Below are positions 34,266-43,315 of a DNA stretch of 64,000 bases, piece by piece. How positions within the stretch are numbered: the first letter of the stretch is position 1; each line of letters begins with the position of its first letter. Source of the DNA: Chryseobacterium phosphatilyticum (GTDB taxonomy: Bacteria > Bacteroidota > Bacteroidia > Flavobacteriales > Weeksellaceae). Made by a program: the position numbers and the translations under genes. The notes beneath the pieces are model-generated. The model saw only the letters and a list, made by a program, of their open reading frames with translations, was not told the DNA's origin and ran no database searches. The DNA lies in contig NZ_PPED02000001.1 in the NCBI RefSeq assembly GCF_002899825.2, forward strand, positions 558,001 to 622,000. The letters are read 5' to 3'.

Positions 34266-34859
34266 ATGAAAAAAATACTCTTCGCTTCTGCCCTGGCCTT
34301 ATCTTTACTTTCCTGCAAAGAAAATAAACCTGAGAACACCTTAGCTGATAATGCTGTTGATAATGCAGAATCTTCGGTTTCGGAATCATTTAAAAGCTAC
34401 CGTAAAAATGATACAACAGTAGACAACATCTATTTTGAATTGATTAAAAATGATAAAAAATTGATGGAGCTTAATGCTAAAATAGTGAGAACCTTTGAGG
34501 AAACCGGAAAAGCTTTAGCCCAATATAAAAGCATTTTGAATACCTCTGCATCATTTTACCAGGATGCAGGTTATCAGGCAAAAAACATTAAAGATACTCT
34601 GATAAAGCAACAAATTGAAAAAGAAATTCAGGCCAGCTCTGATCAGTATGATCTTAAAATGAAGAATATCACAGATCGTATCGCCGTGATCACCAAAAAC
34701 AACGAAACTCTTACTAATTTGTATGTCGCTTTCAAAATCAGAAAAACACTTCCTGAAATTGAAAAGTATCAAAATGCCCATCCTTTAAAAACAGATAGTC
34801 TGGATAGCTTTATCAACAGACAAAATAAACTTCTGGAAGAACTAAAAAATATAAAATAA
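34266..34859 (+). CDS. Coiled-coil lipoprotein of unknown function
   Basis: 197 residues with a lipoprotein signal (FASALALSLLSC). The remainder is highly charged and helical, with heptad-like stretches (KLMELNAKIVRTFEETGKALAQYKSIL, LIKQQIEKEIQASSDQYDLKMKNITDRIAVI), so a coiled coil on the periplasmic face is likely. It is followed nine bases later by a GNAT gene. Confidence 0.7.
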   Translation: MKKILFASALALSLLSCKENKPENTLADNAVDNAESSVSESFKSYRKNDTTVDNIYFELIKNDKKLMELNAKIVRTFEETGKALAQYKSILNTSASFYQDAGYQAKNIKDTLIKQQIEKEIQASSDQYDLKMKNITDRIAVITKNNETLTNLYVAFKIRKTLPEIEKYQNAHPLKTDSLDSFINRQNKLLEELKNIK

Positions 34860-34867
34860 TACCTCTC

Positions 34868-35368
34868 ATGAATTATACTACGAAATGGCTTACTGATAAG
34901 ACACGTGTGGAAGAACTCGTAGATTTTTTTATCACCCACAAGACAGACTCTTATATTTCTCACAGTGAAATCATGTACGGCAGAGCGATAGATTCCCAAC
35001 ACTGGAATCCGGATCTGAAAGCTGTATTTACAGCACAGCTGATGAACGATTATGACTATGACGGAACTTCAAAATTGAATATTCTCATTGCAGAAAACGA
35101 AAACGGAGAAATAGCAGGAATGCTTGTTTTCAATATCATCAACAGTCCTTTTAAAAAATATGCCGTTTTAGAAGATATGCTTTTGAATCAATCTTTAAGA
35201 GGGCAATCTCTTGGAAGTAAATTGTTGGAGGAGGTCATTCAGGAATCTAAAAACTGGAACATTAGTTTTATTATGCTGGAAAGTGGAGTCAACAATCATG
35301 GGGCACATCATTTTTTTGAAAAATATGGTTTTCAGAAAGTATCTGAAAGCTATATGTTAACATTATAG
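34868..35368 (+). CDS. GNAT-family N-acetyltransferase
   Basis: 166 residues. The acetyl-CoA pyrophosphate loop is LRGQSLGSKLLEEVIQ (motif A, Q/RxxGxG/S), preceded by the strand YAVLEDMLLNQS. The end SGVNNHGAHHFFEKYGFQKVSESYML is motif B. The acceptor substrate is unknown. Confidence 0.88.
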   Translation: MNYTTKWLTDKTRVEELVDFFITHKTDSYISHSEIMYGRAIDSQHWNPDLKAVFTAQLMNDYDYDGTSKLNILIAENENGEIAGMLVFNIINSPFKKYAVLEDMLLNQSLRGQSLGSKLLEEVIQESKNWNISFIMLESGVNNHGAHHFFEKYGFQKVSESYMLTL

Positions 35369-35392
35369 AAATGCACCTTTAATATTTTACGG

Positions 35393-36511
35393 ATGAATGC
35401 CATTTCAATAATCGGAGCCGGAATTGGTGGATTAACTCTTGCTAATGTTCTGAAGCAACACCAGTATGATTTTACCATTTACGAATCTGCTCCCGAAATA
35501 AAACCTGTAGGAGCAGGAATTATGATGGCCGTTAATGCCATGCAGGTTTTTGACCGCTTAGGCTTAAAAGAGAAAATTGAAAATGCAGGAAATAAGATTC
35601 ACAGAATTACCATAGCCAACGAATCATTACGTACCATTTCGAAAACAGAAATTCTGGATCTCGAAGCACAATACAAGTCTTGTAATGTAGCCATTCACCG
35701 GGCAGAACTTCAAAAAATTCTTGCGGAGAACCTGGGCCCAGAGAATATTTTACTCAACCATTCCTTACAGAAAATTGAAAGAAAAGAACATTATATTTTA
35801 GATTTTGAAAACAGGATACCAATAGAAAGTAAAATTGTATTCGGAGCAGATGGGATAAAGTCAAGGGTCAGAAATCAGATTCTGAAAACCGGCACCATCA
35901 GAAATGCAAAACAAAAATGCTGGCGTGGATTAGTTGACTTTGATCTGCCGGAAAAATACCATCACGAGGCTTTTGAAATGTGGGGAAAAGGCAAACGTTT
36001 TGGTTTTGTCAGGATTTCGGACAAAAAAGTATACTGGTATGCATGTATCAACGAGAAAAGTTTCAGCCGTTATGCTATGATTGCCGATATTTTCAACGAT
36101 TTTGATGACCTGGTTTTAGAAATCATTAAGTCTACAGCTAATGAAAACATTATCTGTAACAATATTTCTGACCTCTCTCCTATTCCGAAATGGTATGCTG
36201 ATAACCTATGTCTGATTGGAGATGCTGCTCACGCCACAACACCCAATATGGGGCAAGGTGCCTGTCAGGCTATTGAAGATGCTTACATTATTGGCAGGCT
36301 GCTTGAAAAAAATAATGATTTCAATCTTGTATTTGAGGAATTTCAAAATATACGAAGAAAAAAAGTCGATTATATTGTAAGCACCAGCCGTACTATTGGA
36401 AAAATTTCCCAGTGGGAAAGAGGAAATGCGCTTCGCAATTTCCTCATGGGCTTAGTTCCGGAAAGTACCCATCAAAAAATGGCTCATAAAATTATACAAC
36501 TGGAGATGTAA
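35393..36511 (+). CDS. FAD-dependent monooxygenase (PHBH-like)
   Basis: 372 residues of a class A flavoprotein hydroxylase. The dinucleotide motif is GAGIGGLTLANVL, the DG motif is FGADGIKSRVRNQIL, and the second FAD motif is LIGDAAHATTPNMGQGACQAIEDA. This group hydroxylates aromatics or antibiotics (TetX, zeaxanthin epoxidase, salicylate hydroxylase relatives). A small-molecule target is likely, but no pathway genes flank it. It lies 24 bases after the GNAT gene. Confidence 0.9.
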   Translation: MNAISIIGAGIGGLTLANVLKQHQYDFTIYESAPEIKPVGAGIMMAVNAMQVFDRLGLKEKIENAGNKIHRITIANESLRTISKTEILDLEAQYKSCNVAIHRAELQKILAENLGPENILLNHSLQKIERKEHYILDFENRIPIESKIVFGADGIKSRVRNQILKTGTIRNAKQKCWRGLVDFDLPEKYHHEAFEMWGKGKRFGFVRISDKKVYWYACINEKSFSRYAMIADIFNDFDDLVLEIIKSTANENIICNNISDLSPIPKWYADNLCLIGDAAHATTPNMGQGACQAIEDAYIIGRLLEKNNDFNLVFEEFQNIRRKKVDYIVSTSRTIGKISQWERGNALRNFLMGLVPESTHQKMAHKIIQLEM

Positions 36512-36589
36512 TCTTCGCATGATCTCAACATTCCATTCATTTTTATTCACTGACATTTCCCGAAATAAAATGTAAATCAAATCATTATT

Positions 36590-37045
36590 ATGGAAATACA
36601 AAACCTTAAAGGAAATAATTGGTTAGCAAGAAAAGTCAATTCTGTTTATATTGTAAGCATTAACAATCATTCAAATGTTGTTGAAGCTTTAACAGATTTT
36701 ATCCAGAATCAGCGTATCTATGCCGGAGAAGTTACAGGGATAGGAGCAGTAAGTGAAGCTACACTTCGGTTCTTTAATCCTATAAAAAAAAATTATGTAG
36801 ACAAGACCTTCAATGAACAGATGGAAATTAGTAATATCTCCGGAAATGTCTCTGAAATTGCAGGTAAGCAAACACTTCACTTACATATTACCCTTGGAAG
36901 AGAAGATTACACCGCTCTGGCAGGCCATCTTCTGGAAGCAAAAATCAGTGGTGCTGGTGAATTTATTTTCTATCCGCTGGATACAAGGATGGTAAAAACA
37001 AAGAATGAAGATATCGGTATTAATTTCTATGATTTTGAAAAGTAA
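36590..37045 (+). CDS. PCC-domain (DUF296) protein
   Basis: 151 residues. The block VVEALTDFIQNQRIYAGEVTGIGAVSEATLRFFN, with LHLHITLGREDYTALAGHLLEAKISGAGEFIFYP, is the PCC/PPC domain found in plant AT-hook proteins and in bacterial stand-alone forms, which are trimeric. The bacterial function is unknown. The two His in the LHLHITLG strand may bind a metal. Confidence 0.87.
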   Translation: MEIQNLKGNNWLARKVNSVYIVSINNHSNVVEALTDFIQNQRIYAGEVTGIGAVSEATLRFFNPIKKNYVDKTFNEQMEISNISGNVSEIAGKQTLHLHITLGREDYTALAGHLLEAKISGAGEFIFYPLDTRMVKTKNEDIGINFYDFEK

Positions 37046-37119
37046 AAATTTTACAACACTTTATTCAGATTTTCTCTGAATTGTTTTCAACATACAAAAA
37101 GTTATTCTTTTGTAGTTCA

Positions 37120-37318
37120 ACTTTTTTATGAAAAAATCGGAAGATTAAGAGTCGTTGTGATTCTTGAAGGAGTTTCTTTACTCACTTTAGTATTTATAGC
37201 AACTCCTTTAAAATATGGATTTAACAATCCCGTTTTTGTAAAAATGATTAGTCCAATTCACGGTTCGTTATTCCTGCTTTTTTTATTTAATACTTTAAGA
37301 ACAAAACTGGAAACTTAA
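37120..37318 (+). pseudogene. Decayed DUF3817-like membrane protein gene
   Basis: The frame encodes KIGRLRVVVILEGVSLLTL, then ATPLKYGF and SPIHGSLFLLFLFNTL, which match the conserved helices of DUF3817 proteins. There is no ATG in that frame; the nearest (37128) is in another frame and stops after six codons, as if one base were lost or gained. The protein also ends about 30 residues early. Further short frames up to 37450 look like its shattered C-terminus. It is unlikely to be functional. Confidence 0.55.
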
Positions 37319-37540
37319 AGAAATAATGTGAAACAATCTATTGATTCTTTGTGGAACTATTTTAACTATTTATACAGTGTACGAAATTTATATATCAAAC
37401 GTTTGATGAAGAACTAGATCAATTACTAAAAGTATGGAACCAATATTCATGATTTAAGAAGTGGAAGACAAAAGAATAATCTCAAGATTTTTTTAAAAAA
37501 TAAGTCTTACCATTTACTTTATAATCTGTTATTAAGTTAT

Positions 37541-37548
37541 TATCTTTG
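37541..37548 (+). promoter_or_regulatory. TAnnTTTG -7 element of Septu-like operon
   Basis: TATCTTTG lies 20 bases before the ATPase start codon. No clear -33 TTG is present. Confidence 0.45.
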
Positions 37549-37568
37549 AAGAAATATAGAATTACTAT

Positions 37569-39008
37569 ATGAAAGTAAAGAATTTAAAACTTACTAATTT
37601 TAGATGTTTTAACAATTTTGAAATTAGCTTTTCGGAAAAATATAATATACATACAATCATAGCAGAAAACATGGTGGGTAAATCAGCTTTAATGCATGCA
37701 TTAAAACTAATTGCAAACACATATACTTCTGGGTTACAAACTGAAAAGCAAATATCAGCTAAAGATCATAGAATAATTGGAATTAATCCTATTGCAGATA
37801 TCTCTGCTGACGTATCAATAGAAACTATTGCTTTAGTTCAGGATAATTATGGGAATTATGTAGAGAGTAATTGGAAAAAATATAAAACTAAACCAAGTGG
37901 AGAACGGACGAAAATTGATATTATTAATGGTTTAGATCCAAGAAAACAAAGTAAGAATATATATGAGTTAGCACAAACAGGTTCTGCTATTCTTCCCTTA
38001 TTTAGTTTTATTGGTACTGAATATATTCATGTTCAGTCATCAGACACTTTCAGCTGGACAATTAATGGGAAAAGTATAGAAGCCTATAAAGATTGCTTTA
38101 ATGATAAATCAATCCAAAAGTATTTATTTAAATGGCTAGCGAGAATTGACAGTATAGTTATAGAATCCAATTATAAAAAAATAGTTTCAGAAGCTTATGG
38201 TAATATTCCTTCAAATGCATTATATATTTTTCAAGAAGCAGTAATTTCTATACTCCCTGATGTAGAGATGATTGAGTGGTCAATTGATGCAAAGCAGCCC
38301 ATTATCAAATTTAAAAATGGTGAGATAAGATTGTTTGAAATGCTTAGCGATGGGTATAGATATTTAATTCTTTTAGCAGGTGAATTAGCAACACGAGCTT
38401 TTATACTTAATAAAAATTCTGGAGTAGACATACTAAAAAAAATTAATGGTATTGTGCTTATTGATGAATTTGGAATACATTTACATCCCTCTCTTCAAAA
38501 TTCATCATTAATAAGATTAGGAAAGACATTTCCAAATATTCAATTTATTATAAGTACCCACTCACCTCTTACATTAAATGGTCTTAAAAAAGAACAAGTA
38601 CATATTTTATCCATGGATAATAATGGAAACCGACTTGTATATAATCCTGATGAAGATATTATAGGTTTAGGCGCTGATCAAATAATTACAAAGGTATTTG
38701 GATTACCAACAACTTTAGATGAAGAATATCTAAAATGGAGCGAACAATACAAAGAGTTATATAAGAAAAAAGAAAATGAAGAGCTAAATGTTTATGAAAT
38801 TAAAGAATTTAAAAAGCTTTCAGGTTTATTAGCGGAATATAGATTAGATCCAGAACATGAACTAATAAAGGATAATACAATTGTAGAAATAGTTAAAGAA
38901 AAGTTAAAGGCAAGATCATTAAATGTTCTTGAAGAACGTGAAATAAAAGATTTGAATAAAACGGTAGGTGATATTATTGATAACTTGTTTAAGAACGAAA
39001 AATTATAA
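37569..39008 (+). CDS. Septu-like AAA ATPase (PtuA type)
   Basis: 479 residues of an ABC/SMC-like ATPase of the OLD/PtuA kind. The Walker A is A32ENMVGKS39, with Ala in place of the first Gly. The signature-like LSDGYR is at 259-264, Walker B IVLIDEFGIHLHP at 295-306 and the switch ISTH331SPL after it. The C-terminal 100 residues are charged helices. The downstream HNH protein begins four bases after the stop codon, the arrangement of Septu (PtuAB) defence and of retron effector pairs, in which the ATPase controls the nuclease. Codon use is AT-rich compared with its neighbours. Confidence 0.82.
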   Translation: MKVKNLKLTNFRCFNNFEISFSEKYNIHTIIAENMVGKSALMHALKLIANTYTSGLQTEKQISAKDHRIIGINPIADISADVSIETIALVQDNYGNYVESNWKKYKTKPSGERTKIDIINGLDPRKQSKNIYELAQTGSAILPLFSFIGTEYIHVQSSDTFSWTINGKSIEAYKDCFNDKSIQKYLFKWLARIDSIVIESNYKKIVSEAYGNIPSNALYIFQEAVISILPDVEMIEWSIDAKQPIIKFKNGEIRLFEMLSDGYRYLILLAGELATRAFILNKNSGVDILKKINGIVLIDEFGIHLHPSLQNSSLIRLGKTFPNIQFIISTHSPLTLNGLKKEQVHILSMDNNGNRLVYNPDEDIIGLGADQIITKVFGLPTTLDEEYLKWSEQYKELYKKKENEELNVYEIKEFKKLSGLLAEYRLDPEHELIKDNTIVEIVKEKLKARSLNVLEEREIKDLNKTVGDIIDNLFKNEKL

Positions 39009-39012
39009 TATC

Positions 39013-39975
39013 ATGAATTTTATTCCATATCCTAGAGTAGATAAAAATTTACATCATGATCTTGAATCTTGGCGATCAAACGGCACTAAAGCAGAAGGTA
39101 ACTGGAGAAGTTTAAAAAAATATTTAGCCGATAATTGTAAAGTAACAAAGAGTCATGCATTGACAAAGTGTTGGTATAGTGAACTTCATCAGGGGGACAA
39201 TTATGTGCTTGATGTGGAACATTTCAGACCAAAAAATAAGGCAAATCCATTAAAGGAAAAAGATGTAAAGATTATTGAAAAAATTCTGGGCTTTCCTCTA
39301 CTTCAAGACGAAGCTCAAGGACATAAGTATGACTGGCTTGAATTTGATTATAGAAATTACAGAATAGTGACAGGTTTTACAAACAGAGGTGGCGCAAAAC
39401 ATATTTACTTCCCTGTTTTTAAGGGAACCAGAAGGCTTATTAATAATGAAAAGCCTTGGATAGAAAAAGAGTTTCCTTTATTTTTAGATCCCGTTAATAG
39501 ACACGATTCTTCCTTATTAATCGTTACACCAGATGGCTGTATATTACCAAAGACGGCTAAACAACAACTAAATCAAAGTGATATTGATGGTTTACCTCAT
39601 TCATGGAATAATGATGCATTCGATTATACAAGAGCTGTAGTTACTATTAAAATGTACAGATTAGATGAAACAATATTTAATCAAGCTAGAAAAGAATTTT
39701 ATGATTATATGACTGAAGAGCTTGATATATTAATTATGATGATAAATGAAAATGTAAGCAAAGACTTAATGAAAAAATCTCTTGAAAAAATTTCAAGATC
39801 TCTTCTTCCTTCTGCCCAATTTTCACTAGCATCTAGATGTTCACTTATTAATTATACACCTGATTCTAAGTATCATATAGATGTTATTAATATATTTAAT
39901 AATGCAAGACGTCAAATATTTGATTCTATTGAAAATCTAATAAATAGTTTCCTAATAGATTGGGATAAGCCATAA
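39013..39975 (+). CDS. Septu-like HNH nuclease (PtuB type), zinc-finger cysteines replaced
   Basis: 320 residues from the ATG at 39013. The catalytic region has KCWYSE, then VLDVEH70FRPK, WLEFDYRNYR and N124 in TGFTN, then YFPVF and FLDP. This order copies PtuB/TIGR02646-type HNH proteins (C-x-x-C-E, HFRPK, Y-x-WL, C-x-x-CN, FP). Here, however, the second cysteine of the first pair is Ser, and the second pair is missing, so the structural zinc is probably gone. His70 and Asn124 are kept, so DNA cleavage remains possible. It works with the ATPase just upstream. Confidence 0.72.
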   Translation: MNFIPYPRVDKNLHHDLESWRSNGTKAEGNWRSLKKYLADNCKVTKSHALTKCWYSELHQGDNYVLDVEHFRPKNKANPLKEKDVKIIEKILGFPLLQDEAQGHKYDWLEFDYRNYRIVTGFTNRGGAKHIYFPVFKGTRRLINNEKPWIEKEFPLFLDPVNRHDSSLLIVTPDGCILPKTAKQQLNQSDIDGLPHSWNNDAFDYTRAVVTIKMYRLDETIFNQARKEFYDYMTEELDILIMMINENVSKDLMKKSLEKISRSLLPSAQFSLASRCSLINYTPDSKYHIDVINIFNNARRQIFDSIENLINSFLIDWDKP

Positions 39976-40333
39976 TTAACAAAGCTTACTAAAAAATCTA
40001 CTAAGTAATGTAAAAAGCAATCAATTATTTCAAATATTTTTTTTCAAAATTATAATTTTTCTAGGTCTGATCCCTAGTTCAAGTTGGAAGAAGTTTTCTA
40101 CACCTCTATATTTTTATTAATTACTGTAAAAAGATTATAATGAATCTCTGCCCTAACTGGATTTGCTATTTGATTTTATCATTATATTCTTTACATATTT
40201 GAAAACAAACAATAAAAAAATGAAACCAATGCCTGAAGTATTCTAAATGTTTTAAATAAAAATAATATACTTTTTTAAAAAGTAAAGCCTTCCTTAAAAG
40301 TGAATATTTTAATTTTGACAAAATTTTTGTTGC
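39976..40333. other. AT-rich gene-free stretch downstream of Septu-like pair
   Basis: 358 bases with no gene or terminator that I can support. TAATTTTG at 40310-40317 is a -7 promoter match for the Crp/Fnr gene at 40334. The rest is A/T homopolymer text, consistent with the edge of an inserted segment. Confidence 0.4.
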
Positions 40334-40918
40334 ATGTTTGATGTATTGCTTGCCCATATTCAGGATAAAGTAGAGATAACCGATGATCAAAAGATTCAGG
40401 TTCAGGCTTTTTTCACCCCCAAAAAACTTCGCAAAAAGCAATACCTGTTACAGGAAGGTGACCTGTGCAAATGTCTGTCTTTTGTAAGCAAAGGATTATT
40501 AAAGTCTTATTTTCTGGATGAAAAAGGAAATGAGCATATTAATATGTTTGCCTTCGAAGGTTGGTGGATCTCTGATTTCAATAGTTTTGTTCATCAGGAA
40601 AAATCCGTTTTGAATATAGATGCTGTGGAAGAAACAGAAATATTGATGATCACTTTGGAGGATTATGAAAAAATGATGTTGCAGGTTCCGGTAATGGATC
40701 GCTATTTCCGGATTTTGTATCAAAATAGTCTGGTCACAAAAGATCACAGACTTATTGTATCCAACAGCTACACGGCAGAAGAAAAATATTTACAGTTGGC
40801 ACAGAAAAACCCTGAGATGATCAAAAGGATTCCCCATAATCTTATTGCATCTTATCTTGGACTGGCTCCCGAAACGATCAGCAGGATCCGTAAGAAGATT
40901 TCTCTTCATAATACTTGA
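40334..40918 (+). CDS. Crp/Fnr-family regulator
   Basis: 194 residues. The cyclic-nucleotide-binding-like barrel spans about 20-130 (KKQYLLQEGDLCKCLSFVSKGLLKSYFLDEKGNEHINMFAFEGWWISD). The HTH is at the C-terminus (IPHNLIASYLGLAPETISRIRKKI). It lacks the Fnr cysteine set and most cAMP contacts, like many Bacteroidota members whose ligand is unknown. It precedes a PRISE reductase gene by 85 bases and may control it. Confidence 0.87.
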   Translation: MFDVLLAHIQDKVEITDDQKIQVQAFFTPKKLRKKQYLLQEGDLCKCLSFVSKGLLKSYFLDEKGNEHINMFAFEGWWISDFNSFVHQEKSVLNIDAVEETEILMITLEDYEKMMLQVPVMDRYFRILYQNSLVTKDHRLIVSNSYTAEEKYLQLAQKNPEMIKRIPHNLIASYLGLAPETISRIRKKISLHNT

Positions 40919-41003
40919 TCCAGATCAATCAAAATGCATGATAGAGATCAAGAGCTAGGACCTGTCATACTCCATAATTTTGTGAAAGAATTTTACAATA
41001 CTT

Positions 41004-42080
41004 ATGGAAAATACAAAAAAAATTGCATTGGTAGTAGGAGCTACCGGAATTACGGGAAGTAATCTTGCTGAAGAACTGATCAGACAAGGCTGGACAACTT
41101 ATGGACTCTCCAGAAATCCTAATCATTCAATCTCAGGCCTTCATACCGTGAAAGCAGACCTGTTGGATGAACAAAGTCTGACCACAGCATTGAATGAGAT
41201 CTCTCCTACTCATGTTTATTTTACCACCTGGATGCGAAATGACACTGAGGAAGAAAACATTCGCATAAACAGCACTCTTGTACGTAATCTGTTAAATGTT
41301 TTATCTCCTAAAAAATCAGTTACACATGTTGCATTAGTAACAGGGCTAAAACATTATTTAGGACCTTTTGAAGCCTATGCAAAACAGGGAATATTACCCG
41401 AAACTCCTGTCAGAGAAGAGCATCCAAGGCTTCCTCTTCCCAATTTTTATTATGCCCAGGAAGATGAAGTATATGCAGCTTCAGAAAGAGACGGATTTAC
41501 ATGGAGTATTCACAGGCCTCATACTGTGGTAGGCTATGCTGTAGGAAACCTGATGAATATTGCTGCAACTTTAGCGGTATATGCCAGTATTTGTAAAGAA
41601 ACAGGAAGAAAATTCGTATGGCCCGGATCTGAAGCACAATGGTACGGTATTTCGGATATAACGGATGCTAAAATCCTGGCAGAGCAACTCGTGTGGGCTT
41701 CAGATACAGAAGCAGCAAAAAATCAAGCTTTTAACATTACTAACGGAGATGTTTTCCGATGGAAATGGCTATGGAAAAGACTCGCAGATTGGTTTGAAAT
41801 AGAAGCAGAAGGTTTTAACGGAGTGATAAGACCTCTTGAAAAGGAAATCAAAAATGATCAGGAGATCTGGAAAGCACTCACTAAAAAATACAATCTGAAA
41901 GAACACAAGCTTGATCGGTTATCTTCAGCATGGCACACCGATCTCGATCTGGGAAGACCTCTTGAAGTCATGTGCGATATGTCCGGAAGCAGAAAATTAG
42001 GATTCTCATCATTCAAAAGTACAGAAGACTCCTTTATAGAGGTATTTGAAAGGCTGAGGTCGGAAAATATAATTCCTTAA
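41004..42080 (+). CDS. PRISE-type SDR (progesterone 5-beta-reductase / iridoid synthase-like)
   Basis: 358 residues. The NADPH motif GATGITGSNLAEELI is at the start. The PRISE-specific VTGLKHYLGPFEAYA and NFYYAQEDEVYAA, then FTWSIHRPHTVVGYAVGNLMN, follow. In this family the YYxxED tyrosine (F-Y-Y-A-Q-E-D) replaces the usual YxxxK. Known members reduce enones such as progesterone or 8-oxogeranial. Bacterial ones probably reduce small activated alkenes. Confidence 0.85.
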   Translation: MENTKKIALVVGATGITGSNLAEELIRQGWTTYGLSRNPNHSISGLHTVKADLLDEQSLTTALNEISPTHVYFTTWMRNDTEEENIRINSTLVRNLLNVLSPKKSVTHVALVTGLKHYLGPFEAYAKQGILPETPVREEHPRLPLPNFYYAQEDEVYAASERDGFTWSIHRPHTVVGYAVGNLMNIAATLAVYASICKETGRKFVWPGSEAQWYGISDITDAKILAEQLVWASDTEAAKNQAFNITNGDVFRWKWLWKRLADWFEIEAEGFNGVIRPLEKEIKNDQEIWKALTKKYNLKEHKLDRLSSAWHTDLDLGRPLEVMCDMSGSRKLGFSSFKSTEDSFIEVFERLRSENIIP

Positions 42081-42184
42081 TTATCGAAAATATGTAAAGA
42101 AGAAAGTTGTTTATACACTTTATGCAGGAAGGTTAAAGAGTTTTAGCTCTCACTGGCATTAGTAGAAAATTCATCTACAGGAAA

Positions 42185-42238
42185 ATGAATTGCTATGACG
42201 TACGAATTATTTTATTCGTTCATTCGTAGCAATTCACT
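42185..42238. terminator. Imperfect hairpin between convergent genes
   Basis: Arms TGAATTGCTATGACG (42187-42201) and CATTCGTAGCAATTCA (42221-42236) pair with few mismatches. It sits between the PRISE gene and the convergent AraC gene. There is no strong T-run, so it may be a repeat instead of a terminator. Confidence 0.45.
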
Positions 42239-42265
42239 GTATTTTGTTTTCTACAGCCAATATTA

Positions 42266-43069
42266 TTATACTTGTGAAGTCGTAATTCCATACTTCTGTT
42301 TGAATGAATAATAAAAATGGGACAAATTTTCAAAACCAAGATTAAGATAGATATCTGAGGGTTTTTGATCCTTATTTTTGATTAAATAATAGGCTTCTTG
42401 CAGCCTTCTTTCTTTCAACCATTGTTTTGGGCTCATATTGAAAATTTTATTAAAATCCCTTTTAAAGCCTGATAAACTACGACCTGTAAGCCTTGCAAAA
42501 GCTTGTATTGATACATTAAACATAAAATTCTTATTCATAAACTCCTTTAAATCGACCTTATGAGATTCGGAGAAATCGAATAACAGATTTTTGAAATCAG
42601 AATTACTTTGAAGAAGAAGTTCTATTGCTTCTTTTACCTTTAAAGCAGCTAATCTTGGAGGAATATCTTCCGTTTTATAAACATAGGGCATGAGGGAGAT
42701 AAAATACGTTTTAAAAAAATCATCTTTCTCAAAAAATAATCGTTGATCATCCGGAAATGGTGCGTCCATTATCATCTTATTTTCTGCTGAATAGTGTCTG
42801 AGCGTTTCATCATCTAATGTAATAGAAAGAAACTCATATTTTTTGTCCTTTGCAGGATACTTTATGGTTCTGATCAGTTGGTTTTTTCTGACCAGAACTA
42901 CAGTATTTTCCTTAATCACCGTTTTACCCTGCTCATGAAAAGCATGAGTTTCCCCGGAAAACTGAAATCCAAGAAAATGATCTGGAATAAATTCTTCATG
43001 CCCTTTATAAGATTCAAAAGCACAGGAATAGACCAGTTTATCAAATATGATTTCAGATGTGTTTTTCAT
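42266..43069 (-). CDS. AraC-family regulator
   Basis: 267 residues. The N-terminal cupin-like sensor contains FSGETHAFHEQGKTVIKENTVVLVRKNQ. The C-terminus has two HTH units (VSIQAFARLTGRSLSGFKRDF and KPSDIYLNLGFENLSHFYYSFKQKYG), with MSPKQWLKERRLQEAYYLI between. It is convergent to the PRISE reductase. The ligand and targets are unknown. Confidence 0.88.
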   Translation of the reverse strand: MKNTSEIIFDKLVYSCAFESYKGHEEFIPDHFLGFQFSGETHAFHEQGKTVIKENTVVLVRKNQLIRTIKYPAKDKKYEFLSITLDDETLRHYSAENKMIMDAPFPDDQRLFFEKDDFFKTYFISLMPYVYKTEDIPPRLAALKVKEAIELLLQSNSDFKNLLFDFSESHKVDLKEFMNKNFMFNVSIQAFARLTGRSLSGFKRDFNKIFNMSPKQWLKERRLQEAYYLIKNKDQKPSDIYLNLGFENLSHFYYSFKQKYGITTSQV

Positions 43070-43315
43070 ATAACAAATATCAGAAAATTAAATGACAACT
43101 ATTTTACAAACTTTATCACTTATCTCTACCCTAATGTCGATTGGAAATGATTTTAATAAAAATTCAGATTGTAAGCTCGTTTTCCCGGAAAAATTTATGA
43201 CATCCCCAAACCATACCACATAACTCTAAATTCTCGTTCTCAGATAAAATAAAATAAATACTTTATCGTAATTTGGTTAAGTTTTTGAAGCATATTCCAT
43301 AAACCAATCACACCA

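Noticed and set aside
37320..37568. Possible retron ncRNA before the Septu-like ATPase
   Set aside because: No reverse transcriptase gene is present in the window and no msr/msd-like inverted ends are visible.
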